Source of the DNA: Bacteroides ndongoniae
GTDB lineage: Bacteria; Bacteroidota; Bacteroidia; Bacteroidales; Bacteroidaceae
Assembly: GCF_900108345.1 (NCBI RefSeq)
Contig: NZ_FNVV01000013.1
Coordinates: 468,943-532,942 of the forward strand
Reading direction: 5' to 3'
DNA: 64,000 nucleotides
The notes under the pieces are model-generated. The model saw only the letters and a list, made by a program, of their open reading frames with translations. It was not told the DNA's origin and searched no databases. Below, in pieces: positions 8,495 to 18,300 of this stretch. A program made the position numbers and the translations under genes. The stretch's first letter is position 1; each line of letters begins with the position of its first letter.

Positions 8495-8545
8495 CGGCTT
8501 CAAATTTAATCATATAAATCTTCTTTGGAGAAGTTGCGTCGCATC

Positions 8546-8863
8546 ATGAAGTTCTTTCTTCCCCTGTTGTTCTTGATGTATTGGGGAGGAATCACACTGT
8601 TCAACCACTCGCATGTGGTGAACGGGGTTATTATTGTGCACTCGCATCCCTTCCAAGCCAATCATCAGCATACGCCGGATCAGGCCGAGACGATATTTTT
8701 TCTGGGCCATTATACCGCTTCTTCGCTTCCGTCGTTGCTGACTGCCGTTTCCTGTTTCTTGGTTTTGCTGAACGTATTGGCGGTGCCCCGTGTGGTACGG
8801 CTTTGTCTGTCACGACAGGAAAACGGCCTTCGTTTGCGTGCCCCTCCCGTTTGTGTCTTCTGA
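8546..8863 (+). CDS. Small His-rich membrane-anchored protein upstream of TonB receptor
   Basis: A 105-residue protein of no family I recognise with certainty. It starts at the ATG at 8546 (the longer frame uses TTG). An N-terminal hydrophobic segment (FFLPLLFLMYWGGITLF) is followed by a His-rich stretch, HSHVVNGVIIVHSHPF and NHQHTP, then a second hydrophobic region at about 66-85 and a basic tail. The histidines suggest metal contact at the outer face of the inner membrane. It shares a strong promoter with, and lies 110 nt before, a TonB-dependent receptor, so it may serve import of the same metal or metal complex. That role is inference. Confidence 0.7.
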   Translation: MKFFLPLLFLMYWGGITLFNHSHVVNGVIIVHSHPFQANHQHTPDQAETIFFLGHYTASSLPSLLTAVSCFLVLLNVLAVPRVVRLCLSRQENGLRLRAPPVCVF

Positions 8864-8889
8864 CTGACGCGATTTATATTTGTATGACA

Positions 8890-8936
8890 GGTAGATGTGT
8901 CATGGATTCACCATGGATTATTTGGAAACATCTACC
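8890..8936 (+). promoter_or_regulatory. Nested hairpin between His-rich gene and TonB receptor
   Basis: A 9-bp perfect stem (8890-8898 with 8928-8936) encloses a smaller perfect CATGG/CCATG hairpin (8901-8905 with 8911-8915) and is followed by a pyrimidine-rich run. It could be an attenuator or processing site tuning receptor expression. It lacks a proper T-run, so it is not a clear terminator. Confidence 0.4.
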
Positions 8937-8973
8937 CTTTTCCTCATTTTATTAATTTATAGAAAGAAGACAC

Positions 8974-11274
8974 ATGAAAACGTATATTTTTCTTGTGGTG
9001 GCGGTGCTTTATGCACTGTTGCCAGCCACAACCTTTGCCGAAGACTTGAACAAATCGGATGCCAACATTGTGGGGCATGTACTTGAGAAACACTCCAAAG
9101 AACACCTTTCTTATATATCTGTTTCACTGAAAGGTACCACTATCGGTACGCTAACCGACGGAACAGGACATTACTTCCTGAAGAATCTGCCCGAAGGCGA
9201 GTTCGTACTGCAGGTCAGTGCCGTGGGATATAAAACTTTGACACGTAACGTTGTGCTGAAGAAAGGCGTTACGCTGGAAGAGAACTTCGAACTGGAAGAA
9301 GACCTCGTGGCATTGGACGGGGTAGTGGTGACTGCTAACCGCAGCGAAACAACCCGTCGTCTGGCTCCTACGCTGGTCAATGTCATGGACTTCAAGCTGT
9401 TCGAACAGACCAATTCAACCACACTGGCACAGGGACTGAACTTTCAGCCGGGTGTGCGGGTAGAGAACAACTGCCAGAACTGTGGTTTCCAGCAAGTACG
9501 CATCAATGGCCTTGACGGTCCTTATACGCAGATTCTGATAGACTCGCGCCCCGTGTTCAGTGCTTTGGCAGGAGTGTACGGACTGGAACAGATACCGGCC
9601 AACATGATAGAGAGAGTGGAGGTGATGCGTGGAGGAGGTTCGGCACTGTTTGGCGCATCGGCCATTGCGGGAACCATCAACATCATTACCAAAGAACCGT
9701 TGCGCAACTCTGCCCAGCTGGGACATACCATTATGGGCGTGGGCGGCCTTTCGGTGTTCGACAATAATACGACCATGAACGCTTCGTTGGTGACCGATGA
9801 CCATAAGGCAGGTATTTACGTCTTTGGACAGAACCGCCAGCGCAGTGGCTTCGATTACGACGGCGACGGCTTTACCGAGCTGCCCCAGTTGCGTAACCAA
9901 ACAGTTGGTTTCCGTTCGTATCTCAAGACGAGTACTTACTCCAAACTGACCTTTGAATACCATCATCTGCAGGAATTCCGCCGTGGTGGCAATTTGCTCG
10001 ACCGTCCGCCTCACGAGACCGACATCACCGAGCAGACCCAGCACAGCATCAACAGCGGAAGTGTGAAGTTCGATTATTTTTCGCCCAACGAGAAGCACCG
10101 CATGAACGTTTATGCCTCCGTGCAGCACATCGACCGCGACAGTTACTACGGTGGCGACCATTCGCTCGACGCTTACGGTGCTACTACCGACCTGACGTGG
10201 GTAGTTGGTTCACAATACGTTTACCACTTCGACCGTTGTCTCTTCCTGCCTGCCGACCTGACGGGTGGGGTAGAGTATAATCAGGATGCCATGCACGACA
10301 ACATGTGGGGCTACAACCGCCGCATCGACCAGACGGTACGCATCGCCGGTGCTTTCTTGCAGAACGAGTGGAAAAACGACCGCTGGAGCTTCCTCGTGGG
10401 AGGACGTCTGGACAAGCACAACCTGATAGACCATGTCATTTTCAGTCCGCGCGTTAATCTGCGCTACAACCCGACAAAGGACATTAACTTCCGTGCCGCT
10501 TACTCCGTAGGTTTCCGTGCTCCGCAGGCTTTCGACGAGGATTTGCATGTGGAGAATGTAGGTGGCAGAGTGTCCATGATTCAACTGGCCAAGGACTTGC
10601 GTGAAGAAAAGTCGCGCAGTTTCAGCCTTTCGGCCGATATGTATCACCGCTGGGGAGCCTGGCAGGGTAACTTGTTACTCGAAGGTTTCTATACCGACTT
10701 GTCCGACGTATTTGCTTTGCGCGAGATTGGTACCGAGAACGGTATTCTGAAGAACGAGCGTTACAACGAAAAGGGAGCCCGCGTCTACGGCATGACGCTC
10801 GAAGGCAAACTGGCTTGGCTCAGTGTGCTTCAGCTTCAGGCAGGCGTTACCTTACAGAAAGCCGAGTACAAGGAAGCCCGTCGGTGGAGCGACGATGAGA
10901 CTGTTCCTCTGGAGAAACGTATTTTCCGCACGCCCGATACCTATGGATATATGACGCTGACTTACAGTCCGGTGAAGCCGTTGAGCATTGCCCTGTCAGG
11001 TACGTATACGGGCAGTATGCTGGTAGAGCACCGTGCCGGCTACATCGAGAAAGACCGTGCCGAAACTACCCCCGACTTTTGGGAAATGAATCTGAAAGCT
11101 GCGTACGACTTCACGCTCTACAACAACATCACCCTTCAGGTAAATGCCGGCGTGCAGAATCTTTTCAACGCCTATCAGAAAGACTTCGACCAAGGCAAAC
11201 TGCGCGACTCGGGTTACATCTACGGTCCCGGCCTGCCGCGTTCCTACTTTGCGGGAGTGAAGATCAGTTACTGA
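8974..11274 (+). CDS. TonB-dependent outer membrane receptor
   Basis: A 766-residue receptor that would import a scarce ligand across the outer membrane using ExbBD-TonB energy. A signal peptide (ending TFAED) is followed by a carboxypeptidase-like regulatory domain (about 29-115), a TonB-box-like DGVVVTANRS, the plug (about 120-245, with RINGLDGPYTQILIDSRP and ERVEVMRGGGSALFGASA) and a 22-strand-type barrel ending in YFAGVKISY. The plug has an unusual NNCQNCGF segment with two Cys. It has no SusD partner, so glycan uptake is unlikely; the upstream His-rich protein points to a metal or metal chelate. The ligand is not determined by sequence. Confidence 0.93.
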   Translation: MKTYIFLVVAVLYALLPATTFAEDLNKSDANIVGHVLEKHSKEHLSYISVSLKGTTIGTLTDGTGHYFLKNLPEGEFVLQVSAVGYKTLTRNVVLKKGVTLEENFELEEDLVALDGVVVTANRSETTRRLAPTLVNVMDFKLFEQTNSTTLAQGLNFQPGVRVENNCQNCGFQQVRINGLDGPYTQILIDSRPVFSALAGVYGLEQIPANMIERVEVMRGGGSALFGASAIAGTINIITKEPLRNSAQLGHTIMGVGGLSVFDNNTTMNASLVTDDHKAGIYVFGQNRQRSGFDYDGDGFTELPQLRNQTVGFRSYLKTSTYSKLTFEYHHLQEFRRGGNLLDRPPHETDITEQTQHSINSGSVKFDYFSPNEKHRMNVYASVQHIDRDSYYGGDHSLDAYGATTDLTWVVGSQYVYHFDRCLFLPADLTGGVEYNQDAMHDNMWGYNRRIDQTVRIAGAFLQNEWKNDRWSFLVGGRLDKHNLIDHVIFSPRVNLRYNPTKDINFRAAYSVGFRAPQAFDEDLHVENVGGRVSMIQLAKDLREEKSRSFSLSADMYHRWGAWQGNLLLEGFYTDLSDVFALREIGTENGILKNERYNEKGARVYGMTLEGKLAWLSVLQLQAGVTLQKAEYKEARRWSDDETVPLEKRIFRTPDTYGYMTLTYSPVKPLSIALSGTYTGSMLVEHRAGYIEKDRAETTPDFWEMNLKAAYDFTLYNNITLQVNAGVQNLFNAYQKDFDQGKLRDSGYIYGPGLPRSYFAGVKISY

Positions 11275-11292
11275 TGTAGGGGTTGAATGAAG

Positions 11293-11383
11293 AAGCTTCT
11301 TTTCAGAGGCGCATGATGCGGAATGTATAGAATTCAATCGGATATACATTACTCGTATGCGGCATCTGGGAAGAAGCTTTTTT
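11293..11383 (+). terminator. Long imperfect hairpin terminator after TonB receptor
   Basis: Outer arms 11293-11307 and 11365-11379 pair over 15 bp including two G-U pairs; an inner part pairs AATGTAT with ATACATT. Six T residues (11378-11383) end the structure. Confidence 0.75.
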
Positions 11384-11406
11384 ATTGCCTGACTGAGAAA
11401 CCGCAA

Positions 11407-11466
11407 TTCCCTAACTAGGGAACGAGAATTTCTTAACTAGGGAATGGAAATTCCCTAACTGGGAAA
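11407..11466. repeat. Family A palindromic array, 3 units, exact 22-nt period
   Basis: Three 16-bp units of the form TTCCCTAACTAGGGAA start at 11407, 11429 and 11451. Spacers are 6 nt and differ (cgagaa, tggaaa). The first unit is a near-perfect palindrome. Confidence 0.9.
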
Positions 11467-11504
11467 CTTGGAACGAAGAACTTTTTTAGAAAACCCTGTT
11501 TTCA

Positions 11505-11536
11505 TTTGCCGCTGCAACTACCTTTTCGTATATTTG
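11505..11536 (+). promoter_or_regulatory. Full -33/-7 promoter for Rpn nuclease gene
   Basis: TTTG at 11505-11508 and TATATTTG at 11529-11536, 20 nt apart. Confidence 0.75.
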
Positions 11537-11610
11537 CTGCATCTGGTAAGATACTCCAGAAAATAAAGACTCAATAACTCAAAGACTTATAAACTCAAAA
11601 CCTCTTCCTC

Positions 11611-12552
11611 ATGATGCAAGATAAATACATCCGATTCGATTGGGCCATGAAGCGTATGTTGCGAGATAAGGCCAATTTTGTAGTACTCGAAGGCTTGCTC
11701 ACCGTGTTGCTGGAACGGAAAATCACCATTCTGGAAATACTCGAAAGCGAAGCCAACCAGACGAACTATGATGATAAGTTCAATCGTGTGGACATCAAGG
11801 CAAAAGAGGAGAACGGGGACATCATCATTGTTGAGATACAGAATACGCGAGAACTGTACTATCTGGAGAGAGTGCTATATGGTGTTTCGAAAGCCATTAC
11901 GGAGCACATCTCTTTGGGGAATTCGTATGCAGAGGTGAAAAAGGTATATTCCATCAGTATTCTCTATTTCGACATCGGTAAAGGCAGTGACTACTTGTAT
12001 CACGGAGTGACAAACTTTGTTGGGGTGCATACCGGCGACGAATTGAGCATTTCGGCCAAGCAGGAAGGAGCAATCATTCGCAAGATGCCGCGCGAGGTGT
12101 TCCCCGAATACTACCTGATTAGGGTGAACGAGTTCAATAAGGTAGCAAAGACACCGCTGGAGGAATGGATCTCGTATCTGAAAAGTGGCGAAATCAGTTC
12201 TGATACCACGGCACCGGGATTGGCCGAGGCAAGGGAAAAACTGAAGTATTACAATATGTCGCCCAAGGAACGTCATGTGTACGACGAGCATATCAATGCC
12301 GTGATGATACAGAATGATGTGCTGGATACTGCCAAGTTGGAAGGCCGTGCAGAAGGCCGTGCGGAGGGGCGTGCAGAAGGTCGTGCGGAGGGGCGTGCAG
12401 AAGGGCTTGCGGAAGGCCGTGCGGAAGGACTTGCAGAAGGCCGTGCAGAAGAGAAGAAGGCATTGGCACGCAAGTTTAAGGAAGCCGGTGTTTCTATTGA
12501 ACTTATTGCTCAAAGTACAGGATTGAGCATGGAAGAAATTGCTGCATTATAA
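11611..12552 (+). CDS. Rpn-family PD-(D/E)XK nuclease / putative transposase
   Basis: A 313-residue Rpn (recombination-promoting nuclease) family protein, formerly annotated as a transposase. The nuclease core lies near residues 45-75: DDKFNRVDIKAKEENGDIII followed by VEIQ supplies the Asp and Glu-x-Gln of the PD-(D/E)XK site. The region up to about 240 is the usual Rpn body. Then come nine tandem four-residue repeats (EGRA or EGLA, residues 244-279) and a short C-terminal helix-turn segment, KKALARKFKEAGVSIELIAQ. Family members cleave DNA and stimulate RecA-independent recombination; recent work links some to phage defence. Its stop lies 26 nt before the methyltransferase gene. ATG at 11614 is an equally possible start. 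Confidence 0.88.
   Translation: MMQDKYIRFDWAMKRMLRDKANFVVLEGLLTVLLERKITILEILESEANQTNYDDKFNRVDIKAKEENGDIIIVEIQNTRELYYLERVLYGVSKAITEHISLGNSYAEVKKVYSISILYFDIGKGSDYLYHGVTNFVGVHTGDELSISAKQEGAIIRKMPREVFPEYYLIRVNEFNKVAKTPLEEWISYLKSGEISSDTTAPGLAEAREKLKYYNMSPKERHVYDEHINAVMIQNDVLDTAKLEGRAEGRAEGRAEGRAEGRAEGLAEGRAEGLAEGRAEEKKALARKFKEAGVSIELIAQSTGLSMEEIAAL
12340..12447 (+). repeat. In-frame 12-bp tandem repeat (9 copies) in rpn gene
   Basis: Nine 12-bp units encode EGRA or EGLA. Units differ at synonymous sites (GAAGGCCGTGCA, GAGGGGCGTGCA and others), so the array is not freshly expanded. Being a multiple of three, copy changes would alter only the linker length. Confidence 0.92.
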
Positions 12553-12578
12553 GAAATTTGAGAAGATAGAAGATTATC

Positions 12579-14078
12579 ATGCAATTACCTCCTTTATTTA
12601 CCGAATATACCCGCGCTTTGTTGGGCGAGGAAGAATATAACAGTCTGGCTGCGGCTCTGCTGGAGGCGGAACAGCCGGTCAGCATACGTGTGAATGCCCA
12701 AAAGTGTACAGATTCTTCTTCTGTCATTTCTCATTCTTCATTGAACAAAGTGCCTTGGGCGGAATGCGGATTCTATTTGAACCAGCGTCCGGCATTTACT
12801 TTCGATCCGTTGTTTCATGCCGGTTGTTACTACGTGCAGGAAGCGTCGTCAATGTTTGTGGAACAGGCGTTGAAGCGTTACCTGCCGGGCAGACCGTTGG
12901 CTGCGCTTGACCTTTGTGCAGCTCCGGGCGGAAAGTCTACCCATGTACGTAGCCTGTTGCCCGAAGGCAGTTTGCTGGTAGCCAACGAAGTGATGCGCAA
13001 CCGTGCCCAGATACTGGCCGAGAATCTGACCAAGTGGGGGCATCCTGATGTGATGGTGACAAATAGCGATCCTTCCGATTTCACACCTTTGGAACACCTT
13101 TTCGACTTTATTCTGACCGATGTTCCCTGTTCGGGCGAAGGCATGTTCCGTAAGGACGAGACTGCCATAAGCGAGTGGAGTGCGGAGAATGTCGAAATCT
13201 GCTGGCAGCGTCAGCGGCGTATCCTGACAGACATCTGGCCTTGCCTGAAGCCGGGTGGACTGTTGGTATATAGTACATGTACCTATAATACGAAAGAGAA
13301 CGAAGAAAATGTGCGTTGGTTGTGTCGGGAGTTGGGAGCCGAAGTGCTGCCGCTCGACGTGCCAGCTGAATGGGGGATCACTGGCAATTTGCTGGCTGGA
13401 GAAGATTTCCCTGTCTACCGTTTCTTACCACATAAGACGCAGGGAGAAGGATTCTTCCTGGCTGTATTGCGTAAGGCTGGTGAGGCAGAAGAAACAGAAA
13501 GCGAAGACATATCGATGATGCAAACGGGACGGATGAACGCGGATAGACAGTCGGCTGGCAAACAGCGCGGGAAGAAAGGAAATGGCGGAAAGGCTTCTTC
13601 GGGATCGGCTTTCGGAAAGGAACAGTTGGCAATGGTGCAAGGCTGGCTGCGTGATGCGGAAGGTTACACCTTAGTGCCCGAAGGACAGACGCTGGCGGCT
13701 TTCCCTACGGCATGGCTACCTTTGTTGACAGCTTTGAAGCAGCATGTCAAAGTGATGCAGGCAGGTGTAGAAGTGGCTGGAGTGAAAGGGAAAGACTGTA
13801 TTCCCGCCCATGCGCTGGCCATGAGTAGCCTGCTTCGGCAAGATGCTTTTGCCTGCGAAGAGGTGGATTATCCTACTGCTATTGCCTATTTGCGCAAAGA
13901 GGCTGTAGTCCTTTCGGACACAGCCCCTCGCGGTTTTGTATTTCTTACGTACCGTGGTTTCCCTCTTGGATTTGTGAAGAACATCGGCAATCGTGCCAAT
14001 AATCTTTATCCGCAGGAGTGGCGCATCCGGAGCAGTTATGTACCGGAGCAACCGGAAAGCTTGGGAAATGAAGAATGA
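12579..14078 (+). CDS. RsmF/RsmB-like rRNA (cytosine-C5) methyltransferase
   Basis: A 499-residue RNA m5C methyltransferase of the NOL1/NOP2/Sun family, probably acting on 16S rRNA. The SAM-binding motif LDLCAAPGGKSTHVRSLL lies near residue 110; motif IV with PCSGEGMF is near 183 and motif VI with YSTCTYNTKENEENV near 231, giving the two catalytic Cys. The N-terminal region is the RsmF-type RNA-binding part, and the C-terminal ~130 residues form a PUA-like domain ending with KNIGNRANNLYPQEWRIRS. A charged low-complexity linker (about 300-345) separates catalytic and C-terminal parts. It may be co-transcribed with the rpn gene. The exact target cytosine is not determinable. Confidence 0.92.
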   Translation: MQLPPLFTEYTRALLGEEEYNSLAAALLEAEQPVSIRVNAQKCTDSSSVISHSSLNKVPWAECGFYLNQRPAFTFDPLFHAGCYYVQEASSMFVEQALKRYLPGRPLAALDLCAAPGGKSTHVRSLLPEGSLLVANEVMRNRAQILAENLTKWGHPDVMVTNSDPSDFTPLEHLFDFILTDVPCSGEGMFRKDETAISEWSAENVEICWQRQRRILTDIWPCLKPGGLLVYSTCTYNTKENEENVRWLCRELGAEVLPLDVPAEWGITGNLLAGEDFPVYRFLPHKTQGEGFFLAVLRKAGEAEETESEDISMMQTGRMNADRQSAGKQRGKKGNGGKASSGSAFGKEQLAMVQGWLRDAEGYTLVPEGQTLAAFPTAWLPLLTALKQHVKVMQAGVEVAGVKGKDCIPAHALAMSSLLRQDAFACEEVDYPTAIAYLRKEAVVLSDTAPRGFVFLTYRGFPLGFVKNIGNRANNLYPQEWRIRSSYVPEQPESLGNEE

Positions 14079-14127
14079 TGAATGAAGAATTTTTTCTTTT
14101 TCCATTCTTCATTTTCCATTCTTCATT
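14067..14127. terminator. AATGAAGAAT inverted repeat between convergent genes
   Basis: Arms at 14067-14090 and 14103-14127, each made of two AATGAAGAAT-like copies, pair over about 24 bp with a few mismatches around a T-rich loop. It sits between convergent genes and could terminate both. Similar AATGAAGAAT copies occur at 18575-18658. Confidence 0.65.
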
Positions 14128-14129
14128 AT

Positions 14130-15356
14130 TTAAAGTTTGCTCTTGTATATTCTGGCCATTACTTTCTGGTACTGGTTCTCCAGTTGCAGCAGGTTCGTTT
14201 GGCTTTGGTAGACTACGGATACTTCTACGAAATACTCTATCATGCTGATTTGTCCGCCTTCGAGTGCCTGGCGCAACAGGCGCAAGTCTTGCTGACGGCC
14301 GAAAGTCTCGGTATACTCGTGTATGGAGGCTTGCAGGTTGGAAGCTTCTTCGTAGAGCTGCCATAAGGCGGTGGAAGCACTCAGTCGAGCATTCTCCTTT
14401 TGGTAATCGATGCTTTGCAGTTGCGAGCGTGCCATTTTTACCTTTCCGTGATTCTGGAAGATAGGAAAGGAGAAACCTACTACCACCCCGTTGAGCGGAT
14501 GTCCGCTTTCGGTATTGCGCCGATATCCCAGTTCCAGGTCGGGCAACCAGCCTTGACGGCTGACAGACAGTTGGCGGCGTGCAGCTTCACCGTCGTTCTG
14601 CAGGGCAAGCAGGGTAGGGTCGGAAGCCAGCAGCTCGTCGCACAAGGGGCCGAAGTCGGCAGGCAGGGGGACATCGGGATAATCGGTAAGCCCCAGGTTG
14701 AGTGCATGAGGCGTAGCAGCTCCTTCGGCCAAAGGACGGCCGGGTACGAGCGACTGGTTGCCGTTGAGGGCGGTCAGTTCGCGCAGCTTGTTTTCCAAGG
14801 CTGTACGGTTCATGCGGGCTTCGGTACGTACATTCAGCAGTTCCAGATTGATTTTATTGGTTTCCAGCGAACTGGCATCACCGGTTTCCAGTCGTTTCTT
14901 GTAGAAAGCTGCCAGCTCTTCGGCGTTCTTCAGACGTTCGTCGAGGAGGGACTGCTGACGGGTCAGCATGATGATGTCGAGGCAGGCTTCCTGTGCTTGC
15001 AGCAGAATGTCCTGACGCAGGGCAAGGGCTTGGGCGTCGAGCGACTGAGCCTTGTAGCGGTTCATGCGGGCGCGGGTGATGTAGAGCGACGGGAAGTCGA
15101 AACTTTGTGCAATGACCATTTCGCCCACGGTGATGTTCTTGTCGTCCGAATCCCACAGATGAGCGTACGACAGGGTTGGATTGGCCAGGTTATTGGCTGT
15201 CCGGTTTTCCAGTTTCTGGGCATTCACATTCTGGGCATTGGCTTGCAACTGCCGGTTGTTCTGCTCTATCTGGGTGAGGATGGTTTCAATGCTGTTTTGG
15301 GCGTGTAGCCCTGCCGCCAGGGCAAGGCATACACAAATGATTACTATTTTCTTCAT
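14130..15356 (-). CDS. TolC/CusC-like outer membrane efflux channel
   Basis: A 408-residue outer membrane factor forming the exit duct of the tripartite pump encoded upstream. A signal peptide (ending AGLHAQ) precedes two outer-membrane-efflux repeats rich in coiled-coil heptads (about 20-200 and 215-400), the typical TolC layout, with LGYRRNTESGHPLNGVVVGF marking a barrel strand of the second repeat. No lipobox Cys is seen, unlike E. coli CusC. Its ATG overlaps the stop of the RND pump gene (ATGA), so it is the last gene of the efflux operon. Confidence 0.9.
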   Translation of the reverse strand: MKKIVIICVCLALAAGLHAQNSIETILTQIEQNNRQLQANAQNVNAQKLENRTANNLANPTLSYAHLWDSDDKNITVGEMVIAQSFDFPSLYITRARMNRYKAQSLDAQALALRQDILLQAQEACLDIIMLTRQQSLLDERLKNAEELAAFYKKRLETGDASSLETNKINLELLNVRTEARMNRTALENKLRELTALNGNQSLVPGRPLAEGAATPHALNLGLTDYPDVPLPADFGPLCDELLASDPTLLALQNDGEAARRQLSVSRQGWLPDLELGYRRNTESGHPLNGVVVGFSFPIFQNHGKVKMARSQLQSIDYQKENARLSASTALWQLYEEASNLQASIHEYTETFGRQQDLRLLRQALEGGQISMIEYFVEVSVVYQSQTNLLQLENQYQKVMARIYKSKL

Positions 15357-18300
15357 TCTTTCTTGGTGTGTATTAGCAGATAAACTATCGGGATGATGAA
15401 TCCGTTGAGGAACGTCGAGGTCAGCAGACCGCCCAGGATGACTTTGGCCATCGGGCTTTGTATTTCGTTGCCGGGCAGGTCGCCGCCCAAAGCCAGCGGA
15501 ATAAGGGCCAGAGCACTGCTGAGGGCTGTCATCAGAATCGGGTTCAGACGGTCGAGCGAACCACGCAGAACGCTGTCGTAGATGCCATAGCCTTCTTCGC
15601 GTTGCAAGTGGTTGTAATGGCTGATGAGCAGCATGCCGTTTCGGGTAGCGATGCCGAACAGCGAGATGAAACCGATGATGGCTGGGATGCTCACTTCGCC
15701 TGTGGTCAGCAACAGAGCAAACACACCACCGATCAGTGCCAGTGGCAGGTTGATGAGGATGATGGCACTCTCCTTCGTACTGCGGAACTCGTGGTAGAGC
15801 AACAGGAAGATGACAACGATAGACATGAACGATGTCAGCATTAGCGTGCGGCTGGCTGCCTGTTCGCTTTCAAACTGTCCGCCGTATTCTACGTGGTAGC
15901 CTTCGGGCAGTTGAATTTGGGTGTCGATACGTTCTTGAATGTCGTTCACTACGGAGCGCAGATCGCGGTCGGCAACATTGGCCGAGATGACTATCTTACG
16001 CTTTACGTTCTCGCGGCTGATGGTGTTCGGTCCCATGGTCGAGCGGATGTCGGCCACGTAGTTGAGCGGCACTTGCAATCCGTCACCCGTATCAATCATC
16101 AGGTTGCCTATCTTCTGTGCATGGTCGCGCAAGTCATCACGCATGCGTACGGTCAGGTTGAACGACTTACCCTGTTCATAGACTTGCGAAACGGCTTCAC
16201 CCGCCAGACAGGCGTTGACGTATTCGGCAAACTGCGGCAGGGTGATACCATAGCGTGCCAGCATCTCGCGGCGGGGCGTGATGGTGAGCTGCGGACGTTC
16301 GATTTGCTGCTCTACTGTCAGGTCGGCCACGCCCTCAACGTCTTGTATCTTGTCCTTAATCTCGTTGCCCAAGGCGAACATGCGGTTCAGGTCGTCGCCG
16401 AAGAGCTTGATGGCGATGTTGGCTTTCGTACCCGACAGCATGGCGTCGATACGGTGGCTGATGGGCTGGCCTATCTCGATGTTGGCTCCGACGATGCTTC
16501 CCAACTTTTCGCGAACTTCTGCCACGACTTCGCTGCGCGGCCGGTCTTTCAGTTCGAAAGGAGCTTCAATCTCCGAGGTATTCACGCCTAAGGCGTGCTC
16601 ATCCAGTTCGGCGCGTCCGGTTTTGCGGGCTACGGTCTGTATCTCTGGGATGGTAAGCAGCAGTTCTTCGGCACGGCGTCCGATAGCATCGCTTTCTTCG
16701 AGCGAGATGCCTGGCAGTGAAGAGACGTTGATGGTGAACGAGCCTTCGTTGAACGGCGGCAGGAACGAGCGACCCAGCGTGAAGAACAGTCCTAAGGCGA
16801 CGGCAAAGAGGGCAATGGTACAGCCCAGTACGGCGCGTTTATGATGCAAAGCCTTTTCGAGCAGTGCGCCGTAGGCTTTCTTCAGCGTGCGGGCCACGGC
16901 AGAGTCGCCCGAATTGGCCCCATTGGTATTTCTGGATGGGGATGCAGGTGACTCTGAGGAGTCTTTAGCGGTGACTTCAGGAAGTTCTTGAATTTCTTCA
17001 GAATGTTTGTCTTCTTTATTACGCAGCATGTACGAGCAGAGCACAGGTGTCAGTGTCAATGCCACTACCGTTGAGGCGGCCAGGGCTGTGATGAAAGCGA
17101 TGCCCAGCGGCACCAGCATTCGTCCTTCCATACCGCTCAGGAAGAACAGGGGCACGAAGCTGACCACGATGATGAGCGTGGAGTTGAGGATAGGCATACG
17201 TACCTCGCGCGAAGCGTTGAATACCACCTGCAGGATGGGCAGGCGACGTTCGGGCGGCAGGAGGCGATTCTCGTGCAAGCGGCGGTAGACATTCTCCACA
17301 TCGACGATGGCGTCATCGACCAGCGAACCGATGGCAATAGCCATACCACCCAAGCTCATGGTGTTGATGGTCAGCCCCATGTAGTGTAGTACCAGTATGG
17401 AAACGACAAGTGACAGGGGCAGGGTGACCAGTGAGATAATGGTAGTACGTACGTTGGCCAGGAAGAGGAACAGTACGATGACCACGAAGATACCACCTTC
17501 GATGAGCGACTTCTGCACGTTGCCAATCGAACTCTCGATAAAGCGGCTCTGGCGGAAGATGTCGGTCGAAACTTTCACGTCGGGGGGCAGATTCTTCTGC
17601 AAGTCTTTCAGTGAGGCTTCCAGTTTGGCGGTCAGTTCCAGGGTGCTGGTAGCAGGCTGCTTTGTTACAGTGAGCAGTACGGCGGGTTTGCCGCGTTCCG
17701 AAGCCAGACCTAACTTGGGCGTCTGTGCACCGATGCGTACGTCGGCCACGTCTTCCAATAAAATTGGAAGTGACGAGTTGCTGCCACTACCACTTGTCGC
17801 TTGTAGCTCATCACTCGTAGCTTTAACCACGGTTTTTCCCAGCAACTCCGTATTCGTCGTGGCAGTCAGTCCGCGGACGATGTACTCGTTGCCGTATTCG
17901 TAGATGACACCGCCGTTGGCGTTGAGGTTCATGCCGCGGGTGGCTTCCAGTATTTGTCCCAGCGTGACGCCGTAGTGGCGCATCCGTTCGGGGTCGAGCT
18001 GTATCTGGTATTCCTTGATGTCACCACCCAGTACGGCTACCTGTGCCACGCCACCCGTAGAGAGCAGGCGCGGACGGATAGTCCAGTCGGCCAGCGTACG
18101 GAGGTCGAGCAAGGAGGTGGAGTCGGCTGTCAGTCCGACAATCAACATTTCACCGAGGATGGACGACTGCGGACCCAGTGTAGGCTTGCCCACTCCGGCC
18201 GGCAGTTCTTCGGCTACGAGCGAGAGTTTCTCGCTGACAATCTGACGAGCCAGGTAGATGTCCGTATCCCAGTCGAACTCGACCCAGACGACGGAGAAAC

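Larger units (their letters stand above)
11275..11610. other. Intergenic region TonB receptor / Rpn gene
   Basis: Holds the receptor's terminator (11293-11383), a family A array (11407-11466), a full promoter (11505-11536) and a low-complexity ACTCAAA-type leader (11568-11602). Together these account for most of the stretch. Confidence 0.75.

Noticed and set aside
8862..8955. Possible leader peptide before the TonB receptor
   Set aside because: The frame overlaps the end of the His-rich gene and the hairpin and lacks a start with any supporting signal.
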